From: Adlercreutzia sp. ZJ304
GTDB lineage: Bacteria; Actinomycetota; Coriobacteriia; Coriobacteriales; Eggerthellaceae
DNA: 61,270 bases
Direction of reading: 5' to 3'
Assembly: GCF_011039075.1 (NCBI RefSeq)
Contig: NZ_JAAKEG010000013.1
Location: 1 to 61,270, forward strand
Shown: positions 35,732 to 45,029 of the stretch, piece after piece
How the letters are laid out: each line of letters opens with the position of its first letter
Numbering within the stretch: position 1 is the first letter of the stretch
Program-made: the position numbers and the translations under genes
Notes under the pieces: generated by a model
Database searches by the model: none
What the model was told of the DNA's origin: nothing
The model's input: the letters and a program-made list of their open reading frames with translations, nothing else

Positions 35732-36171
35732 CAAAAGAGTGCGCAGAAAGTTCACGCCAGATAGCCATTGCCGCAGCGATTGCTGCTGACTCTAAAAAAG
35801 CTACAGACATAATGGTGCAGGAAGTGCGCGAACTTATTGGAGTGACCGATTATTTTGTAATAGTCACGGCTAAGAATACGGCGCAGGTAGAGGCAATAAT
35901 AGATGCTATAGAGGAGAAATTGCGCGACGATTTCTCGGTAAAGCCTACACATCGCGAAGTGTCTGGCGACGGCTCTTGGTCGTTGCTTGATTATGGCAGC
36001 ATAGTTGTGCATGTTTTTCAGCCACAAACTCGCGAATATTACAGATTAGAAGCGCTTTGGAACGATGCTCCTGTCATAGATTTGGCTGCCGAAGCAGGCT
36101 TGAGAGATTTAGAGTATTCCGAGCGCATTGGAAAACTAATTCGCGATGCCGCATCTGCTACACAGAAGTAA
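35728..36171 (+). CDS. rsfS: Ribosome silencing factor RsfS
   Basis: The 147-aa protein contains the RsfS core: ATDIMVQEVRELIGVTDYFVIVTAKN, then GDGSWSLLDYGSIVVHVFQPQTREYYRLEALW. It binds L14 and blocks subunit joining in starvation. ATG 35728 follows GAAGGAGA and overlaps the yqeK stop by 4 bases; the longer frame from 35677 is rejected. It is the last gene of the obgE operon. Confidence 0.94.
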   Translation: MTKECAESSRQIAIAAAIAADSKKATDIMVQEVRELIGVTDYFVIVTAKNTAQVEAIIDAIEEKLRDDFSVKPTHREVSGDGSWSLLDYGSIVVHVFQPQTREYYRLEALWNDAPVIDLAAEAGLRDLEYSERIGKLIRDAASATQK

Positions 36172-36250
36172 CAAATATTTTTTGTAGCCAATGTGCAAAA
36201 TCCCACGTTTGACTTATGTAGTGCAAAGCCGCTTTATGTTTTGGGCTTGA

Positions 36251-36281
36251 TGTTCAAATATTGTTGACACTATTTTGAACA
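36251..36281. promoter_or_regulatory. Inverted repeat over the -35 region of the BTAD regulator gene
   Basis: TGTTCAAA (36251-36258) and TTTGAACA (36274-36281) are perfect 8-bp arms with a 15-base spacer. A consensus TTGACA (36264-36269) lies between the arms. No good -10 hexamer follows at 17 bases. The position suits a repressor or autoregulator site. Confidence 0.5.
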
Positions 36282-36324
36282 GTGTTCTCTAGTCGAAGAA
36301 TGCCGTCAGAAAGAGCTGATATGT

Positions 36325-38958
36325 ATGGCATCTTTCGTGGAATCTTGCAGATGTAGTGGCGCTAGACCAGCTGGAATTGTCGGGCATAGGTTTACATCTC
36401 GCCCTGATATAGTCGGACGCCTTTTGCGCGATAGGCATGTAGTAAGGTTTGTTGTCGCGCCAACTGGTTTTGGGAAAAGTACTACAGTTTTCGAGTATTC
36501 AAACATAATATTTGGCTTTCGCGATATGCTTTGGATGAATTGCAAATCGCCATGCTTTCTAAGAGATTTAGATGCAAACGTTTTACTATCTGCAATAAGG
36601 CATATTGAACCTGCGCTTAGGCTTGCCGTTTTTGAAGACGTGCCTTGTCTCGATGACGATCGCGCAATAGCGTTTAGCAATGTCTTAGATCAGCTTTTAT
36701 CTTTAGATTATGAAGTTATAGTGACATGTACACCATCTGCTGACACCTTTTCGCATTTACAAAGAGATCGTATGATGCTAACGGGCAACGATCTGCTTCT
36801 CTCCGATGATGAGCTTGTCACGCTTACTGTAAGCAATAGATATAGCGAACAAGACATTTCTGCTATTCCTAGCATATCGCGCATTGCGGGAATGTATTGG
36901 CGCGATGAAGGCGCGCGTGCGCTTCTTCAGGGCGTATCCTTAGAAGAACTTCCGCAAGATGTAGTTTTGACAATGATTGTATTGCTGGTTCTTGGGTCGG
37001 GGAATATAGATGATATTCAGGCATTTTTAACGCCGGACAGAGCCAGAGAGGCTGGCGCAATAATTTCAGAGAGTTATCCATTTTTCGGATTGGACAGTAG
37101 AGCGGGCGTATATAAAACTGTAGACGTTTCAATTGCGCAGATTGCCGAGAATTTTGGGGCTAGAATGTCTCGGTTTGCTGCTTGCTCTACATTTGGCGAT
37201 AAAGATGCGCTTGCGTGTCGTTTAGCCGACATGCTTATAGAAAGCGAACAATATCGCAGGGCATGCGAATTTATGTGCTCATTTGCGTCGAAATCTGCGG
37301 CGGCGGGATGGTTGGTGCGCTCTTGTAGGTGTCTTATTCGCAATGGGGAAGCGTATGCTATAGCGAAGTTGCACGATGCGATTCGTCGAGGCGCAACTGG
37401 ACAGCTGGATGCGCTTTCAATTTGTAAATCGTGGGCATCTTTAATGATGGGTGATATTGATGCGGTTTTAACTTTTTCAAAACGAATTTCGCGCTCTGGT
37501 GCAGCAAGTGTTATGCAGAAGATGCAGGCATTTTGTTTTCTCGTTCTATTTGGCGACAAACAAAGCGTGAAGAAAGCGGCTTTCAAACTAAGTCAAATAT
37601 TGGATCAATTTGACGAGTCTGCAGCAAAATGCGAGGAAAGTCTTTACTGCGATACGTTGGTTATGGCGAAATTTGCCTTAGCGATAGAAGATGAGGGACT
37701 TGCCGCTGTTAAAGATTGGGATTTAATGCGAACGCAAGATTCGCAAAATGCAGCTAAGCTAGATGTATTGCTTTTTTGTGCGGGCATTCTGATGAAATGT
37801 ATTGTTGCCGAATTATCTAAAGACGACAGTTCAAGCATCAATGGTTTCAAAGATGGCAGCATGCAGTCAGATTTGCTAAACCGGCTTAGAACCATGCTTG
37901 CATTCTGCAAAAACTCTGTAGAAGCGCATGTGTCTAGCAATAATTGGTTTATCTTCTTTGCTGCTCAAAATATCTTAGATATTACAGATGCTTTACCTTT
38001 GTTCTCCGACTTAGCGCTGTCGGATAAGGCTGTGTCCAACTTTCAGCGAATGCGGGCATCAATTTCAAAACAATGCGAAGAATACGGTTTAGATGTGCGC
38101 AGAGCCAAAGCGAAACAGCATGAATATAATGTTACCAACCCAAGTATATTCCGATTTGAAGAAGACATTTCCAAAAATGAAAATGCCAGCACATCCATTC
38201 CGACGCTTAGTGTGAATTTATTTGGTGGCATGGAGGTGCGTTTGGGCGGAAGAATTTTAGAACCTAACAAATTAAGCAGGATGAAAACGAAAACGCTATT
38301 AGCAGTTCTTGTTATTAATCGTGGAAAAGAAATACCTAGGCATCGTCTAGCTGAAATACTATGGCCCGACTCTGGCATAGATTCTTATAGACGCAATTTC
38401 TATTCAATATGGTCACAGTTAAAGCAATCGTTATCCATTGATGGAACTTGTCCGTATCTTATTAGGTCGCAGGTTGGATGCAGCATAGATATGCGTCTTG
38501 TTACAAGCGATGTATACGAGTATGACAAAATTTGTCGAGCATTGCTTTTTGGCAGCGACGAAGCGAACGACTGGGAGTATCTCTATTCGCGTGTTTGTAA
38601 CGAATATGCCGGAAAACTTATGCCGTGCGAAACAGAAAATAAGACCATAGTGTCGCTTCGAGATCATTATCATGCTCAAATGGTCGATGGGTTAATTGCT
38701 ACATCGGCTAGATTGGTCGCCATGAATGAACCTAGGGGTGCGCTATGGTTTGCCCGGGAAGCTGCTAGGCGCGAATCTAAGCGCGAAGACGTGTTTATTG
38801 CGTTGATGGAGGCACAGATAGCAGCAGATCAACGCTCGGCTGCTTTGGAGACATATTTTGAGTGCCGTCAATTTCTAAGTGAAGAGTTAGGGATAGATCC
38901 TTCATCGCGTTTGGTGGGGCTATATCGGTCCATAATTGAGACTGAAGATGTCTTCTAA
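36325..38958 (+). CDS. Large BTAD/SARP-type transcriptional regulator with P-loop domain
   Basis: The 877-aa protein has an N-terminal ATPase-like part with Walker A APTGFGKST (residues 45-53), in the MalT/STAND style. A long helical middle follows. From about residue 620 an OmpR-like winged helix (VNLFGGMEVRLGGRIL, RHRLAEILWPD) leads into a bacterial transcriptional activator domain. Its end shows ALWFAREAARRESKREDVFIALMEA and FLSEELGIDPSSRLVGLYRSI. Such proteins activate specific operons after an unknown ligand binds. The gene stands alone between the obgE operon and secA, with an inverted repeat in its promoter. The target is unknown. Confidence 0.8.
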   Translation: MASFVESCRCSGARPAGIVGHRFTSRPDIVGRLLRDRHVVRFVVAPTGFGKSTTVFEYSNIIFGFRDMLWMNCKSPCFLRDLDANVLLSAIRHIEPALRLAVFEDVPCLDDDRAIAFSNVLDQLLSLDYEVIVTCTPSADTFSHLQRDRMMLTGNDLLLSDDELVTLTVSNRYSEQDISAIPSISRIAGMYWRDEGARALLQGVSLEELPQDVVLTMIVLLVLGSGNIDDIQAFLTPDRAREAGAIISESYPFFGLDSRAGVYKTVDVSIAQIAENFGARMSRFAACSTFGDKDALACRLADMLIESEQYRRACEFMCSFASKSAAAGWLVRSCRCLIRNGEAYAIAKLHDAIRRGATGQLDALSICKSWASLMMGDIDAVLTFSKRISRSGAASVMQKMQAFCFLVLFGDKQSVKKAAFKLSQILDQFDESAAKCEESLYCDTLVMAKFALAIEDEGLAAVKDWDLMRTQDSQNAAKLDVLLFCAGILMKCIVAELSKDDSSSINGFKDGSMQSDLLNRLRTMLAFCKNSVEAHVSSNNWFIFFAAQNILDITDALPLFSDLALSDKAVSNFQRMRASISKQCEEYGLDVRRAKAKQHEYNVTNPSIFRFEEDISKNENASTSIPTLSVNLFGGMEVRLGGRILEPNKLSRMKTKTLLAVLVINRGKEIPRHRLAEILWPDSGIDSYRRNFYSIWSQLKQSLSIDGTCPYLIRSQVGCSIDMRLVTSDVYEYDKICRALLFGSDEANDWEYLYSRVCNEYAGKLMPCETENKTIVSLRDHYHAQMVDGLIATSARLVAMNEPRGALWFAREAARRESKREDVFIALMEAQIAADQRSAALETYFECRQFLSEELGIDPSSRLVGLYRSIIETEDVF

Positions 38959-39000
38959 CTGCCTTAATTTGTTTGTTGGTCGCGGATTACGTGTGAATTC

Positions 39001-39030
39001 TTACGCATATTCTTTGGCGTGTATTAGAAT
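39001..39030 (+). promoter_or_regulatory. Promoter of secA-prfB
   Basis: TTACGC (39001-39006), 18 bases, TAGAAT (39025-39030). It implies transcription from about 39037, consistent with a secA start at 39100 rather than 39049. Confidence 0.4.
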
Positions 39031-39099
39031 TGGCTAGATACATTCAATTTGACAATGTGTGATATACGTAAGCATGTAGAAGAGATAGGCAAACTAAAA

Positions 39100-41886
39100 A
39101 TGGGAATACTCTCAAAGCTGTTCTCGGCTGGCGAAGGAAAGCAGCTTAAAAAGTACCAAGGCAAAGTGGATAAGGTGAATGCTCTTGAGCCTACAATGCA
39201 GGCTATGAGCGATGAAGAACTAAGGGGTATAACCGCTAAATTTCGTGAAAGATATGCCGCGGGAGAAACTTTAGACGATCTGCTGCCCGAGGCTTTTGCT
39301 GCTGTTCGCGAAGCTAGTGTGCGCACCATAGGGCTTCGCCACTACGATGTGCAGCTGATAGGCGGTATGGCGCTTAACGCTGGCGAGATTGCTGAGATGA
39401 AAACCGGCGAAGGTAAAACGCTTGTATCTACTTTGGCGGGTTATCTAAACGCAATACCCGGTCATAACGTTCACATAGTCACCGTTAACGACTACCTTGC
39501 CAAGCGCGACTCGCAATGGATGGGTCAGATATATGAATTTTTGGGAATGAAAGTTGGTCTTATACAAAACGGTATGCGTCCAGCTGCGAAAATTCCTGCG
39601 TATCAAGCCGATGTTACCTATGGTACTAATTCTGAATTTGGCTTTGATTATCTGCGTGACAATATGGTTACTCGTGCCGATGCAAGAGTTCAGCGCGGGC
39701 ACCATTTCGCTGTGGTAGACGAGGTTGACTCTATTCTTATTGACGAAGCGCGAACTCCGCTTATTATTTCCGGTGCTGGAATGCAGGCAGCCGATACCTA
39801 CAAGAAATTTGCTGCGGTTATGCCCGGTCTTGTAGAGGGCGAAGACTTCGATATGGACGAAGCTAAGCGTACTATTAATGCTACCGAAGTCGGTCTTGAG
39901 CGCATTGAAAGCATGCTTGGCATAGAAGACATATACAGCGATCCTTCCGGTCAGCTAGCCAATCACCTGCAGCAAGCATTGAAAGCGCAATTCTTATTCC
40001 ATCGCGATATAGACTACGTTGTTATAGATGGCGAAGTGAAAATTGTCGATGAGTTTACTGGTCGTATCATGGAGGGTAGGCGCTATTCCGAGGGTCTACA
40101 TCAAGCGCTTGAAGCGAAAGAGCACGTTAAAGTTTTAGATGAAAATCAGACTTTGGCTACTATTACACTTCAGAACTATTTCCGTTTGTATGAAAAACTT
40201 TCAGGCATGACCGGTACCGCTATGACTGAAGATGCGGAATTCCGTCAAATATATAAACTGCCTGTTTTTGCTATTCCGCCCAACAAGCCCGTTATTCGTG
40301 ACGATTTGAACGATTTGGTTTATCGCACGGTAGATGCAAAGTTTAATGCGGTTGCGAATGATATTGAGGCTAGAAACGCCATAGGGCAACCCTGCCTGAT
40401 AGGTACTGTTTCTATTGAAAGTTCTGAAAGACTGTCGCGTTTGTTGGATAAGCGCGGTATTAAGCATGAAACTCTGAATGCTAAAAACCACGAACGCGAG
40501 GCTCATATTGTTGCGCAGGCTGGTCGTGTAGGCGCTGTTACTATTGCTACTAACATGGCTGGTCGTGGTACCGACATTTTGCTGGGCGGCAACCCTGATG
40601 TGTTGGCGCAAGATATTTTACGCGATCGCGGGTTTGACCCCGATGCGCCAGAGTTTGACGAAGATGGTCAGGCAAACGAGCTGTTTGCACCCGCAGCCGA
40701 GCGAGATAAGGCTTTAGAAGAAGCGCGTGCTATATGCAAGCAAGAACAAGAGATTGTAAAATCGGCGGGTGGTCTTTGCGTTATAGGCACAGAACGCCAC
40801 GAATCGCGCCGTATTGATAATCAGCTTCGTGGTCGTTCTGGTCGTCAAGGTGATCCGGGCGTAACGCAATTTTATCTTTCATTGGAAGACGATCTGATGC
40901 GTCTATTTGGCGGCACTCGCATGGATTCCATATCGAATATGATGCAAAAAACCGGCATGGAAGACGATATGCCAATTCAGGCTAGCATGGTATCGAAATC
41001 TATTGAAAGTGCTCAGCGCCAAGTTGAAAGCATGCATTTTGCAGCCCGTAAAAACGTTCTTGAATACGACGATGTTATGAATCTGCAGCGCAAAGCTATC
41101 TATGATGAAAGAAACGCTATCTTAGACGGCAAATCTATGCTAGAGCGCATTCCGCAGATTGTAGATGATTCTGTAGCAGCTCAGGCATCCGAGATGCTTG
41201 GCGATGCCGCAAGTGACGATTGGGATAAGCGTGCACTAGAGCTGTGGGCGGCAAATATGAGCGGTCGCAGCGATTTCAAAATAGACGAAATAGATCACGA
41301 TGACGATCCAGAAGTTGTTGAAGATGCTCTGCGCGATTTCCTGATGGGAACCTACAACGAGAAACTGGGTGTTCTCGGACCAGATATTATGTCGAATCTG
41401 TCTAACCAGATTATGCTTCGCATAATGGATACTCGTTGGATGGCGCATCTGCAAGAGATGGATTACTTGAAAACCGGTATTGGTTTGCGTGCATTCGGTC
41501 AGCGCGACCCGTTAGTGGAATACAAAAATGAAGCATACAGTGCTTTTGAAAATATGACAGCGGGCATGTACGACGACTATCTGCGCACGCTGTTGCGTCT
41601 TGAAATAGCGGTAAAAATAGAACCTGTGCAGCAGGAAGATCCTACTGAAAAGGAACTTAGCTATTCGTCTCCCGAGGCTGTTCTTGAAGACTCTGGCGTG
41701 GCGCAAGCGCGTACTACTTCCGGCAACGCTACTGTGCAAACAGCCACGCAGGCTCCACCTAAGCCTTCTGCAAGCAAGCCGCAAACTTATGTAAAAGATA
41801 AGGAAGACCCTTTCGCAAATGTGGGTCGCAACGATTTGTGTCCTTGTGGTAGTGGTCTTAAATACAAGAAATGCCATGGAAAGTAA
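39100..41886 (+). CDS. secA: Protein translocase subunit SecA
   Basis: The 928-aa translocase motor has Walker A MKTGEGKTL (residues 100-108), DEVDSILIDEARTPLIISG, motif GRGTDI, RGRSGRQGDPG, and a C-terminal zinc SEC-C motif CPCGSGLKYKKCHGK. ATG 39100 gives the standard start MGILSKLFSAGEGKQLKKY; the longer frame from 39049 adds 17 residues with no family match. It drives export through SecYEG, and no second secA is in the window. The last 11 bases overlap prfB. Confidence 0.97.
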   Translation: MGILSKLFSAGEGKQLKKYQGKVDKVNALEPTMQAMSDEELRGITAKFRERYAAGETLDDLLPEAFAAVREASVRTIGLRHYDVQLIGGMALNAGEIAEMKTGEGKTLVSTLAGYLNAIPGHNVHIVTVNDYLAKRDSQWMGQIYEFLGMKVGLIQNGMRPAAKIPAYQADVTYGTNSEFGFDYLRDNMVTRADARVQRGHHFAVVDEVDSILIDEARTPLIISGAGMQAADTYKKFAAVMPGLVEGEDFDMDEAKRTINATEVGLERIESMLGIEDIYSDPSGQLANHLQQALKAQFLFHRDIDYVVIDGEVKIVDEFTGRIMEGRRYSEGLHQALEAKEHVKVLDENQTLATITLQNYFRLYEKLSGMTGTAMTEDAEFRQIYKLPVFAIPPNKPVIRDDLNDLVYRTVDAKFNAVANDIEARNAIGQPCLIGTVSIESSERLSRLLDKRGIKHETLNAKNHEREAHIVAQAGRVGAVTIATNMAGRGTDILLGGNPDVLAQDILRDRGFDPDAPEFDEDGQANELFAPAAERDKALEEARAICKQEQEIVKSAGGLCVIGTERHESRRIDNQLRGRSGRQGDPGVTQFYLSLEDDLMRLFGGTRMDSISNMMQKTGMEDDMPIQASMVSKSIESAQRQVESMHFAARKNVLEYDDVMNLQRKAIYDERNAILDGKSMLERIPQIVDDSVAAQASEMLGDAASDDWDKRALELWAANMSGRSDFKIDEIDHDDDPEVVEDALRDFLMGTYNEKLGVLGPDIMSNLSNQIMLRIMDTRWMAHLQEMDYLKTGIGLRAFGQRDPLVEYKNEAYSAFENMTAGMYDDYLRTLLRLEIAVKIEPVQQEDPTEKELSYSSPEAVLEDSGVAQARTTSGNATVQTATQAPPKPSASKPQTYVKDKEDPFANVGRNDLCPCGSGLKYKKCHGK

Positions 41887-42961
41887 GAAATTTGAAGAAT
41901 TGGAAAGTCGGGTGCATGCAGCACACGACTTTCTTCATATAGAGAATATATCAGAGGAAATCCGAACGCTAGAAGCCGAAATGGCTAAGCCTGAGTTTTG
42001 GGATGACGCTGTTCATGCACAGGATGTGTCGAAACGTGCGGCTACAATAAAGGATACTTTGCATGCCTATTCACAGGCTGAATCTAAGCTAGGCGATATA
42101 AAGACGGCTTTAGAGTTTGCTTGTGAAGATGAGGCTTTTGAAGCGGAGGCGCAACAGGCGGCACAAGCTCTTGCTGCTATGCTTGATGTGCTCGAAATAG
42201 AGTCGTGGTTTTCGGGGCGCTTCGATTCAGGAGATGCAATTTTGTCGGTAAATCCCGGGTCTGGAGGACTGGAAGCTCAGGATTGGACCGAGATGCTGTA
42301 TCGCATGTATTCGCGATATGCTGAACATCGGGGCTGGAAAGTTACCATTTTAGACATAGTTCCCGGCGAAGGTATAGGGCTCGACAAAGTTACTATACAG
42401 ATAGAAGGCAAGAATGCTTACGGAATGTTGCGCAGCGAATCAGGCGTGCATCGTTTAGTGCGCATCTCGCCTACAGATGCGAAAAAGCGTCGTCATACCA
42501 CTTTTGCTGGTGTAGAGGTTATGCCGGTTATCTCTGACGATTTGGAAGTAGATTTGAATCCGGCAGACGTGCGCGTCGATGTTTATCGCTCTAGCGGTCC
42601 GGGTGGACAGTGTGTAAATACTACCGATTCGGCTGTGCGTTTGACGCATATTCCTACAGGTTTGGTTGTAACTTGCCAAAACGAGAAAAGCCAGTTGCAA
42701 AATAAAGAAGCTGCATTTCGTGTCTTGCGTGCCAAGCTCTATGAAATTGAGGAACAGAAGCGTCGTGCGGAAATGGAAGAATTGCGTGGCGAGCGTATGG
42801 AAAACTCGTTTGGTAGTCAGATTCGCAACTATGTACTCTATCCCTACCAATTAGTAAAAGATGCAAGAACCGATATAGAGACTGGCAATGTTGATGCTGT
42901 TTTAGATGGCGATTTAGACGATTTCGTTATCGGATATCATAAATGGCTTAATTCGCAGTAG
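41876..42961 (+). CDS. prfB: Peptide chain release factor 2 with SPT in place of SPF
   Basis: The 361-aa protein is a complete RF2: coiled-coil N-terminus (EEIRTLEAEMAKPEFWDD), GGQ catalytic motif at residues 243-245 (SGPGGQCVNTTDSAVR) and VEYK-like C-terminal part. The codon-recognition tripeptide, normally Ser-Pro-Phe, reads Ser-Pro-Thr here (residues 198-200, RISPTDAKKRRHTTFAG). ATG 41876 overlaps the secA end by 11 bases. There is no in-frame UGA and no CUUUGAC shift site near codon 25, so the classical autoregulatory frameshift is missing. RF2 releases peptides at UAA and UGA; TGA stops are very rare in this window. Confidence 0.94.
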   Translation: MESKKFEELESRVHAAHDFLHIENISEEIRTLEAEMAKPEFWDDAVHAQDVSKRAATIKDTLHAYSQAESKLGDIKTALEFACEDEAFEAEAQQAAQALAAMLDVLEIESWFSGRFDSGDAILSVNPGSGGLEAQDWTEMLYRMYSRYAEHRGWKVTILDIVPGEGIGLDKVTIQIEGKNAYGMLRSESGVHRLVRISPTDAKKRRHTTFAGVEVMPVISDDLEVDLNPADVRVDVYRSSGPGGQCVNTTDSAVRLTHIPTGLVVTCQNEKSQLQNKEAAFRVLRAKLYEIEEQKRRAEMEELRGERMENSFGSQIRNYVLYPYQLVKDARTDIETGNVDAVLDGDLDDFVIGYHKWLNSQ

Positions 42962-43011
42962 TTCTGCGTTATTATTAGACATTGTCCAATCTTTTCAATA
43001 AAGGAGTCGGA

Positions 43012-44307
43012 ATGCTTCTGCGTGACATTGCTATTCTCGATGAGAATTTAGATTTTCAAGATCATCAATATGTCGGCATAATTGATGGCGCAATAGACTA
43101 CATTGGATCAGAGCCACCTGCTGATGTTATGCGCTATGGTGATGTGTATAGCGGTTGTGGCAAATTAGCAATGCCTGCGCTTTACAATGCACATGCCCAT
43201 GCTCCCATGACGCTTCTGCGCGGTTTTGCCGAGAACCTTCCGCTGGATAGATGGCTTAATGAAAAATGCTGGCCCTTTGAAGCGAAAATGACACCTGAGG
43301 ATAATTATTGGGCTACATTGCTTGCGTGTGCCGAAATGTCGAGATACGGGGTAGTTTCATTTAGTGATATGTATTATGCCACGCCCGAGCGCGCACGCGC
43401 TGTGGGCGAAGCGGGTATGAAAGCTAATTTGTGCGAAGGATTGTTGGCGTTTGAGCCAAAACCATATTCCGAATATCCTATTTGCCAATTAAATGAACAG
43501 TATGTGCGCGATTTGCATGGCAGCTATGATGGGCGAATTCTGATCGATTACAACATTCATGCGGAATACACGTCTAATGAACAAACCTGCAGAGATATTG
43601 TAGAAATTTTGCACGGCAACAATTTGCGTCTTCATCTGCATCTCAGCGAAACTGAAAAAGAAGTTCAGGAATGTCGTCAGCGCCATGGTGGGTTATCGCC
43701 GGTAGAGTATTTCGATAGTATTGGAGCTTTTGATGTGCCGTGTACAGCTGCACACTGTGTATGGCTTAGCTCTAACGACATAGATATATTAGACCGTAAG
43801 GGCGTTTTTGTGGCTAATAATCCTGTTTCAAATATGAAGCTAGGAAGTGGCTTTGCGCCAATCCCTGAGATGCTTGAACGCGGCATGAATGTATGTGTTG
43901 GTTCCGATGGTATGGCATCGAATAATAACCATAACTTATTTGGAGATTTGTACGTAATGGGTCTGATATACAAAGGCTCTACACTAGATCCATCGGTAGT
44001 TGAACCCAAGCAGATTCTTCGTGCAGCTACGCGCACAGGCGCACTTTCGCAGGGGCGTGGCAACTGCGGCGTTATGAAAGAGGGAATGCGTGCCGACATA
44101 TGTGTTCTAGATATTACAGGTCCGCAATGGTGTCCCATGGTACAGCCCGATTACAATGTTGTTTTTGCAGGGGATGGCAGCGATGTTGTTATGACTATCT
44201 GCGATGGCGAAATTGTGTACCAAAATGGTTCGTGGACAGGCATTGATATAGAGCAGGTGAAATTTGAGGTACAGCAACGCACGCAAAGGATAATATCTGA
44301 ACTTTAG
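43012..44307 (+). CDS. Amidohydrolase, MTA/SAH-adenosine deaminase-like
   Basis: The 431-aa metal-dependent hydrolase of the cytosine-deaminase/MtaD group has the HxH metal pair (PALYNAHAHAPM, His61 and His63). HLHLSETEKE, TAAHCVWL and GSDGMASNNN supply the remaining metal and catalytic residues. The likely substrate is a deoxyadenosine, methylthioadenosine or S-adenosylhomocysteine derivative, but guanine- or drug-type substrates cannot be excluded. ATG 43012 follows an AAAGGAG site; the upstream TTG at 42982 is rejected. It converges with the LuxR-type gene, 4 bases apart. Confidence 0.82.
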   Translation: MLLRDIAILDENLDFQDHQYVGIIDGAIDYIGSEPPADVMRYGDVYSGCGKLAMPALYNAHAHAPMTLLRGFAENLPLDRWLNEKCWPFEAKMTPEDNYWATLLACAEMSRYGVVSFSDMYYATPERARAVGEAGMKANLCEGLLAFEPKPYSEYPICQLNEQYVRDLHGSYDGRILIDYNIHAEYTSNEQTCRDIVEILHGNNLRLHLHLSETEKEVQECRQRHGGLSPVEYFDSIGAFDVPCTAAHCVWLSSNDIDILDRKGVFVANNPVSNMKLGSGFAPIPEMLERGMNVCVGSDGMASNNNHNLFGDLYVMGLIYKGSTLDPSVVEPKQILRAATRTGALSQGRGNCGVMKEGMRADICVLDITGPQWCPMVQPDYNVVFAGDGSDVVMTICDGEIVYQNGSWTGIDIEQVKFEVQQRTQRIISEL

Positions 44308-44311
44308 AAAC

Positions 44312-44845
44312 TTAAGCTTTCTTGTTTGATTCATAAGTTGACGAATCTTCTTGTTGTATGCGGGCGCGTATTAGACTGCGCAATTCTTGGCAATTTTTGG
44401 TGCCGGTTTTCTTGTAAACCGATCCTAAGGAGTGTCTAATTGTGCTTTGGGATACAAACATTTGCTTTGCTATCGATGTTGAGGATTCGCCCAAAACGGC
44501 TTTTGTAGCAATTTCTATTTCTCGTTCAGTCAACCCAAATCTTGCAAGTTGCTGTGCGTGAAGTGCGTAATACATGTGAATTATGGTCTGCGAATTCATG
44601 CGCGCCAAGTTACTTCCCGCTAAGCGTAACTCTTCTATACGCGCGTTATATTCTTGTACTTCCCGCTTCATTTTAATGACTATTCTATCGTCTGCTTTCT
44701 TAGACAATTTTGTTATAAGTGCCGACGATAAAAAGGTAGAAGCAGCTGCGACCATACTAATTACGATGGCAACTTTATACATTGAAAGATTAGATTTTTT
44801 CGCTTCATGCTCACGCATTGCCGTGGATGCAGCATTGTGATTCAT
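44312..44845 (-). CDS. Membrane-tethered LuxR-family regulator
   Basis: The 177-aa protein has one N-terminal hydrophobic segment (YKVAIVISMVAAASTFLSSALI, about 23-44). A short charged coiled region follows (KADDRIVIKMKREVQEYNAR). The C-terminal LuxR-type helix-turn-helix starts FGLTEREIEIATKAVLGESSTSIAKQM and continues SQSTIRHSLGSVYKKTGTKN. There is no receiver or other sensor domain. It resembles the output half of the large membrane LuxR proteins of Coriobacteriia, reduced to one helix. It is divergent from the EF-G paralogue across a 326-base gap that contains a strong palindrome. Confidence 0.8.
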   Translation of the reverse strand: MNHNAASTAMREHEAKKSNLSMYKVAIVISMVAAASTFLSSALITKLSKKADDRIVIKMKREVQEYNARIEELRLAGSNLARMNSQTIIHMYYALHAQQLARFGLTEREIEIATKAVLGESSTSIAKQMFVSQSTIRHSLGSVYKKTGTKNCQELRSLIRARIQQEDSSTYESNKKA

Positions 44846-44896
44846 AAAATTTAAGCCTTAATCTTGTTGCATTAAACCTTAACATCTTAAAAATTG

Positions 44897-44913
44897 ATGC
44901 ACTAATAGTGCAT
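44897..44913. promoter_or_regulatory. 17-bp palindrome ATGCACTAATAGTGCAT between luxR-type gene and EF-G paralogue
   Basis: Perfect 8-bp arms around one A, 52 bases before the LuxR-type start. A half-site-like copy (TTAATGCACAT) occurs at about 45107-45117. A -10-like TATACT (44928-44933) follows. It is the natural candidate for the binding site of the divergent LuxR-type protein. Confidence 0.5.
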
Positions 44914-44948
44914 TAGTAATGCCGCCATATACTATTTATAAAAGGAGA

Positions 44949-45029
44949 ATGAAAATAATATCAGCATCATCTAATCGTTGTATGGGTTCAACGATAAACG
45001 GTTGTTGGTTAGGTGTAGCTATCACTTAA
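44949..45029 (+). CDS. Candidate 26-aa peptide with two cysteines
   Basis: A short frame starts at ATG 44949 just after AAAGGAG (only 1 base of spacing, too close for a normal site) and ends TAA 45029. The peptide is small and uncharged in its second half (RCMGSTINGCWLGVAIT), with two Cys, several Ser/Thr and one Trp. It lies between the LuxR-type gene and the EF-G paralogue. It could be a leader peptide, a signal peptide or chance. An inverted repeat ATCGTTG/CAACGAT (44974-44995) lies inside. The remaining stretch to 45171 shows nothing else. Confidence 0.25.
   Translation: MKIISASSNRCMGSTINGCWLGVAIT

Noticed and set aside
41876-41960. Programmed frameshift in prfB
   Set aside because: There is no in-frame UGA or CUUUGAC near codon 25, and the frame is continuous from the ATG.
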